NCBI RefSeq assembly: GCF_011604685.1
Contig: NZ_CP050063.1
Span: forward strand, 704,501 to 768,500
From: Spirosoma aureum
GTDB lineage: Bacteria > Bacteroidota > Bacteroidia > Cytophagales > Spirosomataceae
Direction: 5' to 3'
DNA length: 64,000 nucleotides
The notes under the pieces were generated by a model. The model worked only from the letters and a program-made list of their open reading frames with translations, was not told the origin of the DNA and did not search any database. Position 1 is the stretch's first letter; every line of letters begins with the position of its first letter. Shown in pieces: positions 1 through 8,986 of this stretch. A program made the translations under genes and the position numbers.

Positions 1-2
1 CA

Positions 3-785
3 GCAACCTGGCTAAGCGTTAAGATACTGAAAGTTGGGGAGTTAATCCTGATCCGGCAATACGATACAACGAAAGATGTTAACCTGTCGCAGCGAAAGTT
101 TGTCACGCAAGTGCGGTTTGCCAGGCGTCTGGTCGCCATTGGGATCATTCTCATTGGTATATCATTAATACTGATCTCATTTCAGGGTAGCCGAAAAGTA
201 GGGCTCAGCGTGCTGACTTCGGCGGGGGTTGTATCGGTCGTAATTGGTTTTGCGGCTCAAAAAACACTGGCTAACTTACTGGCTGGCATTCAGATTGCCT
301 TCAATCAACAGATACGATTAGATGATGCCGTCGTGGTCGAAAAGGAATGGGGACGCATTGAAGAAATCAACCTCACCAGTGTCATCGTTCGGATTTGGGA
401 TCGCCGTCGGTTAATTTTACCGATCACGTACTTTGTCGAAACACCGTTCGAAAACTGGACCCGCTCCGACGCGTCTATTATTGGGGCCATTTTTCTATAC
501 TTGGATTACAACGTACCCGTCGACAAAATCCGCGAAAAAGCTCGCGAAATAGCTGAAAATGACCCGCTCTGGACAGGTGAAAGTTTTGCCGTTCAGGTTA
601 CCGATACAACGCCGACCTGTATTCAGGTGCGGATACTTGCGTCTGCCCCGGATGCTCCTTCTGCGTTTGATCTACGCTGTCACCTGCGTGAGCAACTCAT
701 CGCTTTCATTCGTGATGAATACCCGCAAAGCCTTCCGCAAACGCGCCTGATGCTGGCCGAAGAATTACGGCCCAAAGAAGTATAG
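3..785 (+). CDS. MscS-family mechanosensitive ion channel, 5' end cut by the window
   Basis: The reading frame is open through the left window edge, so the true start lies outside; the GTG at 111 is internal. The visible part carries one hydrophobic segment (about residues 45-60 of the visible part), then the glycine/alanine-rich pore-helix-like stretch with VVSVVIGFAAQKTLANLL, then the beta domain with the NQQIRLDD and EEINLTSVIVRIWDRR motifs, and a C-terminal alpha/beta domain. MscS-family channels open under membrane tension and release solutes at hypo-osmotic shock; they sit in the inner membrane. The order of motifs and the spacing match the conserved MscS core. Nothing is known of the upstream TM helices because they are off the window. 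A broken gene pair follows 22 bases downstream. Confidence 0.9.
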   Translation, partial: ATWLSVKILKVGELILIRQYDTTKDVNLSQRKFVTQVRFARRLVAIGIILIGISLILISFQGSRKVGLSVLTSAGVVSVVIGFAAQKTLANLLAGIQIAFNQQIRLDDAVVVEKEWGRIEEINLTSVIVRIWDRRRLILPITYFVETPFENWTRSDASIIGAIFLYLDYNVPVDKIREKAREIAENDPLWTGESFAVQVTDTTPTCIQVRILASAPDAPSAFDLRCHLREQLIAFIRDEYPQSLPQTRLMLAEELRPKEV

Positions 786-807
786 CCAATGTAAATTTAG
801 TAAGCTT

Positions 808-921
808 ATGCCTATCCGAATTGTTTTGGTAGATGACCATCCGGTGGTTCTCGATGGGATCAGACTGATGTTCGGTCTGTACGTGGGCTGTACATGCCGG
901 CCTGATTTCATACGCCGGTAG
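808..921 (+). pseudogene. 5' remnant of a NarL/LuxR-type response regulator
   Basis: From ATG 808 the frame reads MPIRIVLVDDHPVVLDGIRL, the standard first helix and acidic pocket (DD at residues 9-10) of a NarL-family receiver domain. The similarity stops after about 22 codons; the frame then runs through unrelated sequence to TAG at 919-921. The phospho-acceptor aspartate, the rest of the receiver and the LuxR-type HTH are absent. The sequence that follows, in another frame, is the 3' end of a different gene (LCCL-domain remnant from 869). I infer a deletion joining two genes. Too short to be a working regulator. Confidence 0.75.
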
Positions 922-1036
922 GACGGTTAAGGTTGAGATTCGCCCCGGTCTGGAATCCTACAACGGTAGCTCCCGGAATGGTGTCAATAGTGAAAATTAT
1001 AGCGGTTGGTCCGGAAGTTTCGTTTTTGTTCGGTGA
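869..1036 (+). pseudogene. 3' remnant of an LCCL-domain protein
   Basis: The frame opens after TGA at 866-868 and has no start codon of its own. It encodes SVCTWAVHAG followed by VKVEIRPGLESYNGS and RNGVNSENYSGWSGSFVF, ending at TGA 1034-1036. The VCxxAVHAG, Y-G-S-x-RNGV and W-x-GSFxF pattern is the core and C-terminus of the LCCL domain, a small domain found in some secreted proteins of bacteria and animals. Only the last 55 codons remain. It is fused out of frame to the response-regulator 5' remnant at 808, with the junction near 869-880. Identification is by recalled family pattern, not a search. Confidence 0.65.
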
Positions 1037-1093
1037 GTTTACGGTGCCAGATGGCAAGAAAAGCAGGGCTTTTTGTATATGCATACGCTCTTT

Positions 1094-3556
1094 TCACTCT
1101 TGTCGAATTGAGTTCAGCGGGTTTGTTAAGGCAGCCCGTACCGTTTCGTAACTGACCACTATGGCTGTTAGTATGACAACCAGAAGGATGCTTAGTAGGA
1201 AAATGAACGCATCGATAGGCACACGATACGTAAAATCTTCGAGCCAGCGATACATCATGAACCAACCCAACGGCACGGCTATCAGGCAGGCAACGGCCAG
1301 TAAGTTGAGGAAAGGCGTAAACAATAGTCTGAGGATCTGGAGCAACGAAGCCCCCATCACTTTGCGGATACCGATCTCCTTGGTACGCCGTTCGGCCAGG
1401 TACGACGACAGACCGAATAAGCCCAGGCAGGCAATCAGAATGGACAGCAGAGAAAATGCCTTAAATAAACCCGACATCCGGTTTTCGCCTTCATACATCC
1501 GACCAAACTCCTCGCTCATGAACCAGTGATCGAAGCCAGCATCGGGCAGTACCTGCTTCCACTTTTTCTCGACCTCGGCTATCTTTTCCTGAAACTTGCC
1601 ATTGGGCAATTTTATGTACATAATCTGATCTTCGGGGTCAGGTCGGGCGCTGATCGCTAAGGGTGAAATGGTATGATGTATGGACCGAAAAGGAAAATCG
1701 CGGACAATGCCGATCACGGTTCCTTCCCTCTTCTGATTCGATTCTTCCATGGGTCGTTTTACGGTCAGGCGCATGCCCAGCACTTTATCCAGCGGAAGAC
1801 CCAGCGCTTTGACGGCACTTTCGTTGAGCAGATACGCGCTGGAATCGGCTGGGTTATCCGACCTGAATTTTCGGCCCGCGACCAGCTCCAGATTAAAGGC
1901 GTTCGGGAGGTCAAAGTCACCTTTCATACCTGCCCATCGGTGTGGCTGATTACCAAGTTGCGGAAACGTAACATCATGATCCAGTGAGCCAAAATAATCC
2001 TGATTCGGTAAGTGATTGGCCAGCGTTACGACCTGTAATTCGGGGTCTTCCAGAATGCGTTGCTTCAGGGAGCGGTATTTATCCAGCGAAGCCATCCCTG
2101 ACCAGCGAATCGAAAGCAACTGATCGCCACTCTGGCTTAATGTCGAGCGATGAATAAAATTCATCTGCTTCATCATAATACCCGTCGAGACAATCAACAG
2201 GATCGTAATGGTGTATTGCAGGACAACCAACCCTTTCCGAAGCCAGTCGGAGCTACGGCTGGTGAACCGGGCATTTTTTAATACACTGATGGGCAACAGG
2301 CCCGATAAGTACAGGGCGGGATAACTGCCCGAAAGCAGGCCAACCAGCAACGTAGTCCCTAGCGTAACACCGATCAGCTTCCCCTGTGCCAGATGAGCCA
2401 GCGTAAAATTCTTACCCGCAATGACGTTAAACAAGGGCAATAAGACGACAACCAACACAAGCGCAGCCAGCAGCGCAATGAACGTAGTGATCAGGGATTC
2501 TCCCAGAAACTGCAACACCAACTGACGACGATTACTGCCCAGCACTTTCCGTAATCCAATTTCTTTCGCTCGTCGAACGGCCCGAGCCGTAGCCAGATTC
2601 ATGTAGTTGATGCTGGCAATGATGATCACGAGCAGGGCAGTTGAGGCAAAAATGTACAGGTATTTAATATCGCCAATCCGGCTGTTGTTATAGCTCGACC
2701 GCAGATCCTGATTGAAATGCACACCTTTTAGCGGAAGAATTACGGGCTCAGTCAAACTGGCGGGATCTTTGGGAAGATTAGCCTGTACGACCTGATTGAA
2801 CAATTTTTTGATTTTATCGATATCGGCATCGGGCTTGGTATGGAGATAGGTCAGAAACCAGCCCGGCCCGGCTCCCCAGTTTTCCAGCCAGTTTTTGTTG
2901 TTGGCCGTCATCATTGAACGCAGCATACCCGTGCTGATCAGGTAATCGGGCTGGATGTGCGAATTACTCGGATAATCGTCAAGAACACCGGTTATTGTCA
3001 ACGGAACGTATTTATTGTCCGTTGAGTAGATATGACTTATTTCGAGCGGCTTACCAACCGGATTCTGATCGCCGAAAAATTGCCGGGCAATCGTTGCGCT
3101 AAGCACGATCCCATTTGGTTTCTCGAACACCGTTTTGGGATTCCCATAGAGCAATGGGAAATGAAAGACGTCTTTAAAATCGGAATTCACCCAGAACACA
3201 TTCTCCGACAATAGGATTTTATCCGTTTTTCGATCGCGAAACGAGGCTGGATAGCCCATCGAAATTACCTGCGTTCCACCGATCACATCCGGAAACCGAT
3301 CCAGAATTGCTTTCTGCCAGGCGCCCGCTGCGTAAGCCGATGTGTACTCGTATCCATTTGATTTTCGGTGCGTTCCCAGCACATAGAGGTTATCGGAGTC
3401 GGGATGAAAGCGATCAAAATCCTGTTCGTCAATAATAAACAGGTAAATGATCGTTACGCTGGCCAGACCAATAGCGAGGCCTGTAATATTGAGCAGGTTA
3501 AATCCTTTCTGACGCCGAAAATTGCGCAGCGCAATGGTTAGGTAATTTCGAAACAT
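1094..3556 (-). CDS. FtsX/MacB-type ABC transporter permease
   Basis: A protein of 820 aa with an N-terminal cytoplasmic helix (MFRNYLTIALRNFRRQKGFN), a first TM helix near residues 20-42, a large extracytoplasmic MacB-like domain (about 50-280), an FtsX block of three TM helices with the conserved RAKEIGLRKVLGSNRRQL element (about 290-410), a second extracytoplasmic domain, and a second FtsX block near 680-810 containing RRTKEIGIRKVMGAS. This duplicated architecture is typical of the large Bacteroidota permeases that work with a separate LolD-like ATPase, usually in extrusion of peptides, lipoproteins or antimicrobials rather than uptake. No ATPase gene is adjacent. The gene is divergent from a membrane-anchored HTH-like gene at 3731. 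Substrate cannot be told from sequence. Confidence 0.92.
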   Translation of the reverse strand: MFRNYLTIALRNFRRQKGFNLLNITGLAIGLASVTIIYLFIIDEQDFDRFHPDSDNLYVLGTHRKSNGYEYTSAYAAGAWQKAILDRFPDVIGGTQVISMGYPASFRDRKTDKILLSENVFWVNSDFKDVFHFPLLYGNPKTVFEKPNGIVLSATIARQFFGDQNPVGKPLEISHIYSTDNKYVPLTITGVLDDYPSNSHIQPDYLISTGMLRSMMTANNKNWLENWGAGPGWFLTYLHTKPDADIDKIKKLFNQVVQANLPKDPASLTEPVILPLKGVHFNQDLRSSYNNSRIGDIKYLYIFASTALLVIIIASINYMNLATARAVRRAKEIGLRKVLGSNRRQLVLQFLGESLITTFIALLAALVLVVVLLPLFNVIAGKNFTLAHLAQGKLIGVTLGTTLLVGLLSGSYPALYLSGLLPISVLKNARFTSRSSDWLRKGLVVLQYTITILLIVSTGIMMKQMNFIHRSTLSQSGDQLLSIRWSGMASLDKYRSLKQRILEDPELQVVTLANHLPNQDYFGSLDHDVTFPQLGNQPHRWAGMKGDFDLPNAFNLELVAGRKFRSDNPADSSAYLLNESAVKALGLPLDKVLGMRLTVKRPMEESNQKREGTVIGIVRDFPFRSIHHTISPLAISARPDPEDQIMYIKLPNGKFQEKIAEVEKKWKQVLPDAGFDHWFMSEEFGRMYEGENRMSGLFKAFSLLSILIACLGLFGLSSYLAERRTKEIGIRKVMGASLLQILRLLFTPFLNLLAVACLIAVPLGWFMMYRWLEDFTYRVPIDAFIFLLSILLVVILTAIVVSYETVRAALTNPLNSIRQE

Positions 3557-3730
3557 GGCAGATTTTAGGATTGTTGCTTTTAAAAAGTAAGAATTCGTTA
3601 GCTATGGACTTTTGTACCTTTAGCGAACAAGCGAAAGCGCATCGCTGATTGTAAACCTAACCACACGGCTCAGTACCTTGCAATTCATTTGCCGATCAAG
3701 TTTTTTCAAGTTTTATCACATTGATTGACA

Positions 3731-4999
3731 ATGCTTTCCGATTCGACCGATTTGCTCCGATGCAAACAGCTTATTGAACGAAAACTCGACTGGGGAGCGA
3801 GCGAATCCTGGATAAGTGTCGATTTTGACAATCTCCAGCAACGTATCCTAGATGAGACGGGTGTTTCGTTGAGCGCAAGCACACTGCGACGGATCTGGGG
3901 CCGGGTCGATTACCAGCATTTGCCGAGCAATACGACCTTGAATACACTGGCTCAATTTGCCGGTTATTCGGATTGGCGAACCTTCATTAAGTCACAGGCG
4001 ACTAGTAATTTGCCTCCTGATTCTGCCGGTCAATTGCCGGTTCTACCCGTCAAATCATCCATCAATTGGGTGAAACTTAGCTGGATTGTGGGCCTTGTTC
4101 TCCTTATTGCCCTAATCGGTGTCGTTGCATTTGAGCAAAAACCGTCTCAACTGAATGTAAATCAGTATAGCTTTAGCAGTAAACCATTGACCCGAAGCAT
4201 TCCCAACTCGGTTATTTTCACCTATAATTCCTCGGCATCACCCACTGATTCGGTTTATATTCAACAATCGTGGGACCCTCATTTACAAACCCTGGTGGAT
4301 AAAGATGGCAAGACGCACACATCTATTTATTATGAACCAGGGTATTACGTGGCTAAGTTGCTGATCGGTAAGCAGGTTGTGAAAGAACATCCGCTGATCA
4401 TTCCGACCAATGGATGGCTTGGCTGCATTGCAACGAAACCGATACCCGTCTACCTGAAGCCGCCTGAGTTTATCGGCCCGGATATGATGAAACTACCTGT
4501 TGCAGACATTCAGCAGAAAAATGTGGCTTTACAGCCTCAGGTTCCATTGGTCAAGTATTTCAATGTCGGGAACTTTGATCCCATCGCCTTGGCCAATTTC
4601 TCGTTTGCCAGCGACGTGAAAAATGAATATGGAGAGGGGGCTGCTGCGTGCCAACTCACCTGGATTGTGTTGATAACCAACGATATGCCCATTACGATAC
4701 CCCTTTCTGCCAAAGGTTGTGTATCGGAGCTTACCCTACTCGATGGTACGAATATGATCTCCGGGAAAAAGACGGATTTGTCTCGGTTTGGCGTTGATTT
4801 TTCAAAATGGGTACATGTGTCCTGCAAAAGCGACGGACACAAGCTCTATTATTACATCAATGATGAATTAGCCTACGAAGCCGCCCTTCCCCAAAAGAAG
4901 GTATCTATTGTGGGGGTTGCATATGGTTTTCTGGGTACGGGTGCCGTGAAAGATATTAAACTGCAAACGAGCAATAAGGTAGTATTTCAGGCTTTTTAA
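3731..4999 (+). CDS. Membrane-anchored protein with N-terminal HTH-like domain and extracytoplasmic lectin-like domain
   Basis: I prefer ATG 3731; a TTG two codons upstream is possible. The protein (422 aa) has about 90 N-terminal residues rich in helix with SASTLRRIWGRVDY and TLNTLAQFAGYSDWRTF, which look like an XRE-type helix-turn-helix; a proline-containing linker; one TM helix (WIVGLVLLIALIGVVAF, near 116-134); and an outer part of about 285 residues. Its last third (FSKWVHVSCKSDGHKLYYYINDE and following) resembles a concanavalin A/LamG-type beta sandwich. Such an arrangement would place a possible DNA-binding domain inside and a ligand-binding domain outside. It is divergent from the FtsX permease. 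I do not recognise a named family; function is open. Confidence 0.8.
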   Translation: MLSDSTDLLRCKQLIERKLDWGASESWISVDFDNLQQRILDETGVSLSASTLRRIWGRVDYQHLPSNTTLNTLAQFAGYSDWRTFIKSQATSNLPPDSAGQLPVLPVKSSINWVKLSWIVGLVLLIALIGVVAFEQKPSQLNVNQYSFSSKPLTRSIPNSVIFTYNSSASPTDSVYIQQSWDPHLQTLVDKDGKTHTSIYYEPGYYVAKLLIGKQVVKEHPLIIPTNGWLGCIATKPIPVYLKPPEFIGPDMMKLPVADIQQKNVALQPQVPLVKYFNVGNFDPIALANFSFASDVKNEYGEGAAACQLTWIVLITNDMPITIPLSAKGCVSELTLLDGTNMISGKKTDLSRFGVDFSKWVHVSCKSDGHKLYYYINDELAYEAALPQKKVSIVGVAYGFLGTGAVKDIKLQTSNKVVFQAF

Positions 5000-5030
5000 C
5001 GATTCAGAGCGATTATCTGCCTTATTTATT

Positions 5031-5085
5031 GTGAGGTCAGGTACTTATACCTGACCTCACAATGTCGGTTTTGAAATACCGACAT
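5031..5085. terminator. Two consecutive stem-loops between convergent genes
   Basis: A perfect 13-bp stem with a 4-nt loop (arms 5031-5043 and 5048-5060, starting GTGAGGTCAGG) is followed by an 8-bp stem (5062-5069 with 5078-5085, ATGTCGGT/ACCGACAT). They lie between the 3' ends of the gene at 3731 and glpK. Neither has a strong T tract, so termination is inferred from position and stem strength. Confidence 0.6.
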
Positions 5086-5181
5086 CACATCACCTCATCG
5101 ACTGCTTTACAGACAAATTTACGGATCAATAGGCCGTAAACCCATTCTGTTAGTCTGCCGCTACGCTCTCATTGACAAGGC

Positions 5182-6681
5182 TCAATCTTCCCAGCCAAAT
5201 GACCGTTCGACAGCTTTTTGCCAGCCGTGCATGAGTCGTTTTCGCTGGGCATCGTCCATGTTTGGTTTGTAAGTACGGGCAACACCCCAGTTCTGACGTA
5301 AATCGTCCAGATTTTTCCAGTAGCCTACGGCAAGTCCGGCTGCATAGGCAGCGCCAAGGGCGGTTGTTTCGGTCATTTGCGGACAAACAACCGGCCCGTT
5401 GAGCACGTCGGACTGGAATTGCATCAGCAGGGAGTTGACCACCATGCCACCATCGACGCGCAGTGATTTGAGGGAAACACCAGCATCCTGCTCCATTGCC
5501 CGCACAACGTCTACGGTCTGGTAAGCCGTTGCCTCCAGAACAGCTCGTGCCAGATGGCCTTTGTTCACAAAGCGCGTTAGTCCAGCTATAACACCCCGGG
5601 CATCAGCTTTCCAATGAGGAGCGTATAGGCCAGAAAAGGCAGGTACGAAATAGGCTCCGCCGTTATCATCTACCGAGCGGGCCAGCGACTCGATATCGGT
5701 GCTTTTCTTGATAATGCCCAGATTATCGCGCAACCACTGAACCAGGGCGCCCGTAATGGCAACACTACCTTCGAGTGCGTAATGAACCGGCTCGTCCTTA
5801 AACTGATAAGCCACCGTTGTCAGTAAGCCGTAGGTCGACTCCCGTAGCTCAGTACCTGTGTTCATCAGCAGGAAGCAACCGGTGCCATAGGTGTTTTTTG
5901 CCTGACCAGGTTCGTAGCACGTCTGACCAACCAGCGCAGCCTGCTGATCACCAAGAATACCCGCAACCGGAACCCCCGGCAATACCTCCGAGGAGACGGT
6001 ACCATATACTTCGCTGCTCGGCCTGATTTGGGGTAACATGGTGCGCGGAACCGTGAAGGTTTCCAGTAATTCATCGTCCCAGTTCAGCGTTCGCAGATTC
6101 ATCAGTTGCGTTCGGCTGGCATTAGTCACGTCGGTGAGATGCAGACCGCCATGTATGCCCCCCGTCAAATTCCAGACGACGAAGGTATCCATGTTGCCGA
6201 AAAGCGCATCGCCCCGTTCGGCATCATCTCTTAAACCAGGCACATTATCCAACAGCCACTTCAATTTCAGACCGCTGAAATACGTGGCCAGCGGCAAACC
6301 GGTTTGAGTCCGAAAGCGGTCTTGACCTCCTTCTTTGGCAAATTCTATAACCAGATCGGCCGTTCGCATATCCTGCCAGACGATGGCATTGTAGTAGGGT
6401 TTGCCCGTTCTGTGATTCCAGACAACGGTCGTTTCGCGCTGGTTTGTGATACCAACGGCTACAATGTCGTGCACGGATAGTTTCGCCTTAATACGGGCCA
6501 GTGCAATGACTTCCAGGGTGTTACGCCAGATTTCTTCTGGGTCGTGTTCAACCCAGCCTGGTTGTGGATAGATCTGCTTGTGTTCTTTTTGGGCCAGCGA
6601 TACAATCTGGCCCTGCCGGTCGAACACAATGCAGCGGGTGCTGGTTGTGCCCTGGTCAATGGCGGCTACATAAGTGGGCAT
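5182..6681 (-). CDS. glpK: Glycerol kinase
   Basis: Phosphorylates glycerol with ATP to sn-glycerol 3-phosphate in the cytoplasm. From the ATG at 6681 the product is 499 aa, the usual GlpK length; the frame is open further upstream but that extension is not GlpK-like. Visible FGGY-kinase features include [16 protein letters not shown] at the N-terminus (phosphate 1), [31 protein letters not shown] and the C-terminal [15 protein letters not shown] with [10 protein letters not shown]. No glycerol facilitator or glycerol-3-phosphate dehydrogenase gene lies nearby. It is divergent from the OmpA-type lipoprotein gene at 6881 with a 199-bp spacer in which I see no convincing promoter for glpK. Confidence 0.97.
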   Translation of the reverse strand: MPTYVAAIDQGTTSTRCIVFDRQGQIVSLAQKEHKQIYPQPGWVEHDPEEIWRNTLEVIALARIKAKLSVHDIVAVGITNQRETTVVWNHRTGKPYYNAIVWQDMRTADLVIEFAKEGGQDRFRTQTGLPLATYFSGLKLKWLLDNVPGLRDDAERGDALFGNMDTFVVWNLTGGIHGGLHLTDVTNASRTQLMNLRTLNWDDELLETFTVPRTMLPQIRPSSEVYGTVSSEVLPGVPVAGILGDQQAALVGQTCYEPGQAKNTYGTGCFLLMNTGTELRESTYGLLTTVAYQFKDEPVHYALEGSVAITGALVQWLRDNLGIIKKSTDIESLARSVDDNGGAYFVPAFSGLYAPHWKADARGVIAGLTRFVNKGHLARAVLEATAYQTVDVVRAMEQDAGVSLKSLRVDGGMVVNSLLMQFQSDVLNGPVVCPQMTETTALGAAYAAGLAVGYWKNLDDLRQNWGVARTYKPNMDDAQRKRLMHGWQKAVERSFGWED

Positions 6682-6880
6682 AAGGATAGGAATAGTCAAA
6701 AACACATAAATGGATTCGGGTCGGCAATTTACTGGTAATGGTTTGTAACTTGCCAATGCGATAGGGCAAGTTTTTCCTTCTTGAACAATCCTCAATAAAT
6801 ACAGATTGTATTCGTTAAAAGTAAGACTCGCCCAAATTTGCCTATCTTGGGCGCGAAAATGCCTTTGCTTCATTATCTAT

Positions 6881-8881
6881 ATGAGAATCAATACGTTGTC
6901 TGTTTTGCTGGTAGCGCTGGGGTTGGCTACCGGACTGGCGGGCTGCAATTCAGCCATGCAGGCGTACAAAAAAGGCGTTCGTCATTACGACGCCGGGGAG
7001 TACAATCTAGCCTTAACTCAATTCGAGAAGGCTGCCAAAGGGAGCATTGATCCGGCGCGATTGAATTACTACGTGGCCGAATCCTATCGCTTGTCGAATC
7101 GATTTGGCGATGCTGTTCCTTTCTATCAGAAAGCCATCGAAGCTAAAACTACTGAACCCGAAGCCCGCTTCAATTATGCGTATGCGTTGAAGTCACAGGG
7201 TAACTATCCGGCTGCCCTGGAGCAGTTGCAGCAGTACGTAGCCAACGCGCCCAGAACGACGGCCAAACCCGTACTCGATAAGGCAAAACGCGAAATCGAA
7301 ACGTTAAAGGCCATCGACATAATCGCGAAAAACAAGTCGCTCATTACCCTGAAGAACATGGGTAATCTTAACTCGCCGGGAACGGAATTTGCGCCCGTTG
7401 TGCGAGGGGAGGAATTGGTTTATACGGCTTCGAAAAAGGAGCAGGTTTATAAAAACAATGGCTTGCCCATGCTGGGCCTTTATAAAGCCAAGCTAAATCA
7501 AAACCCCGATGAGACCGGAAATCTCGTATCGGCAGGGCAGCCTGAGTTGTTCAGCAACAACGTATTTCAGGGTGATGTGAACGAAGGAACGCCCGCTTTC
7601 TCGAAAGATGGCAAAACCATGATTCTGGCTCGCGGTAATAATGGCAAACGCAAAGGTGGTCAGGATGTTGATCTCTTTATCAGCCGGTTGGGCGATAACA
7701 ATACCTGGAGTCAGCCACTTCGGTTGCCCATCAGCGATTCGACCGCCTGGGATGGCTCCCCCGCTTTCTCTGCAGATGGGAAAACGCTCTACTTTGCATC
7801 AAACCGGGCTGGCGGAGCCGGTGGTATTGATCTGTACCGAACCAGTATCGACGCTTCGGGCCGGTTCAGCCGTCCGGTCAATATGGGCCGTGACATTAAT
7901 ACACCCGGTGATGAGATGTTTCCATACGTTGGTCAGAACGCCAAATTGTATTTTTCTTCTGACGGGCATCCTGGACTCGGCAAATTAGATGTATTTGTCG
8001 CAACGCGTTCGGGCGGAGTTACACGGGTCGAAAACATGGGGCAACCGATCAACTCACCCGCCGACGATTTTGGCCTGATTTATACCGACCCGACTAAGGG
8101 ATTTCTGGCATCGAACCGAACCGGTGGCAAGGGCGACGATGACATTTATTTCTTTCAGGAGGGGCCTGCTGCTGATACGACGACTATTGTACAGAACAAA
8201 CGCAATGGACCTAAAATGGTACGCTATTTCCTGGCTGGAACCGTTTCAGCGAATGAAACCCCTGTTGCCCCGCTCGATTCGGCGCGGGTTCGTATTCTGG
8301 ACGACGCTACGGGGCAACCCATTGCCGAAGTGACAACGGGCCAGCCGGGCACCTTTGGTAAATATCCATTGCAGGAAGGCAAAGACTACACTATACTGGC
8401 AGAACGCAAAGGCTATCTGACCCGCCGGGAGCAGTTCACGATGCAGGGCAAGAGCATTCCGGATATTTTCCTGACTAAACCCGAAACCGACACCACATTC
8501 AACGTAGCTATCCTGCTCGATAAGGCAACGCTTAACAAAACGTTCGTATTGGAAAATATCTACTACGATCTCGATAAGTACAACATCCGGCCGGATGCCG
8601 CCGAGGAGCTCGATAAACTGGTCACAATTCTGAAGGACAACCCGACGCTAAAGATTGAGTTAAGCTCACATACCGACGTGCGGGCACCGGATGCATACAA
8701 CATGAAACTGTCGCAGAACCGGGCCAAATCCGCCGTAGACTATATCGTATCGAAAGGCATCGATGCAAGCCGGATGGTTGCGAAGGGGTACGGCGAAACC
8801 CAACTGATTGTTAAAACCGCCAAAACTGAAGAAGAACATCAGCGTAACCGCCGGACGGAGTTTAAGATCCTGGAAATGTAG
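6881..8881 (+). CDS. OmpA-family lipoprotein with TPR, PD40 propeller and regulatory-like domain (PorE-like architecture)
   Basis: ATG 6881 gives a 666-aa protein with a lipoprotein signal (LATGLAGC). Then come TPR repeats (YKKGVRHYDAGEYNLALTQF and following, to about 130), PD40/WD40-like beta-propeller blades (SKDGKTMILAR, SADGKTLYFASNRAGG, LYFSSDGHPGLG; about 170-430), a carboxypeptidase-regulatory-like beta domain (about 450-530) and a C-terminal OmpA peptidoglycan-binding domain (YYDLDKYNIRPDAAEELDKL, SSHTDVRAPD, LSQNRAKSAVDYI). This order equals that of PorE, which anchors the T9SS PorKN ring to peptidoglycan. Paralogues with the same order are common in Bacteroidota, so it may be PorE itself or a relative. 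Three T9SS cargo proteins are in this window. Confidence 0.85.
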   Translation: MRINTLSVLLVALGLATGLAGCNSAMQAYKKGVRHYDAGEYNLALTQFEKAAKGSIDPARLNYYVAESYRLSNRFGDAVPFYQKAIEAKTTEPEARFNYAYALKSQGNYPAALEQLQQYVANAPRTTAKPVLDKAKREIETLKAIDIIAKNKSLITLKNMGNLNSPGTEFAPVVRGEELVYTASKKEQVYKNNGLPMLGLYKAKLNQNPDETGNLVSAGQPELFSNNVFQGDVNEGTPAFSKDGKTMILARGNNGKRKGGQDVDLFISRLGDNNTWSQPLRLPISDSTAWDGSPAFSADGKTLYFASNRAGGAGGIDLYRTSIDASGRFSRPVNMGRDINTPGDEMFPYVGQNAKLYFSSDGHPGLGKLDVFVATRSGGVTRVENMGQPINSPADDFGLIYTDPTKGFLASNRTGGKGDDDIYFFQEGPAADTTTIVQNKRNGPKMVRYFLAGTVSANETPVAPLDSARVRILDDATGQPIAEVTTGQPGTFGKYPLQEGKDYTILAERKGYLTRREQFTMQGKSIPDIFLTKPETDTTFNVAILLDKATLNKTFVLENIYYDLDKYNIRPDAAEELDKLVTILKDNPTLKIELSSHTDVRAPDAYNMKLSQNRAKSAVDYIVSKGIDASRMVAKGYGETQLIVKTAKTEEEHQRNRRTEFKILEM

Positions 8882-8899
8882 ACGGATAAGCCTGTCATT

Positions 8900-8968
8900 C
8901 AGTTAAAAGGGTAATTGGTAAGCAGCGCCATAACAATTTGGCCCGTTTACCAATTACCCTTTTAACTG
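8900..8968. repeat. Perfect 22-bp inverted repeat in the spacer
   Basis: Arms at 8900-8921 (CAGTTAAAAGGGTAATTGG...) and 8947-8968 are exact reverse complements separated by 25 nt. It lies 19 bases after the upstream stop and 18 bases before the next ATG (8987). It could end transcription of the upstream gene, but there is no T tract beyond the second arm, and its closeness to the start codon could also affect translation of the next gene. Confidence 0.7.
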
Positions 8969-8986
8969 TTTAACCATTTACTCGCC

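Noticed and set aside
933..1151. 72-codon open frame on the plus strand
   Set aside because: Different frame from the LCCL-like remnant and overlapping the end of the permease gene; no protein-like features.
6682..6880. Possible promoter in the glpK/lipoprotein divergent spacer
   Set aside because: Only a partial TATCTTGG match at 6842-6850 without a -33 TTG at normal spacing; too weak to list.
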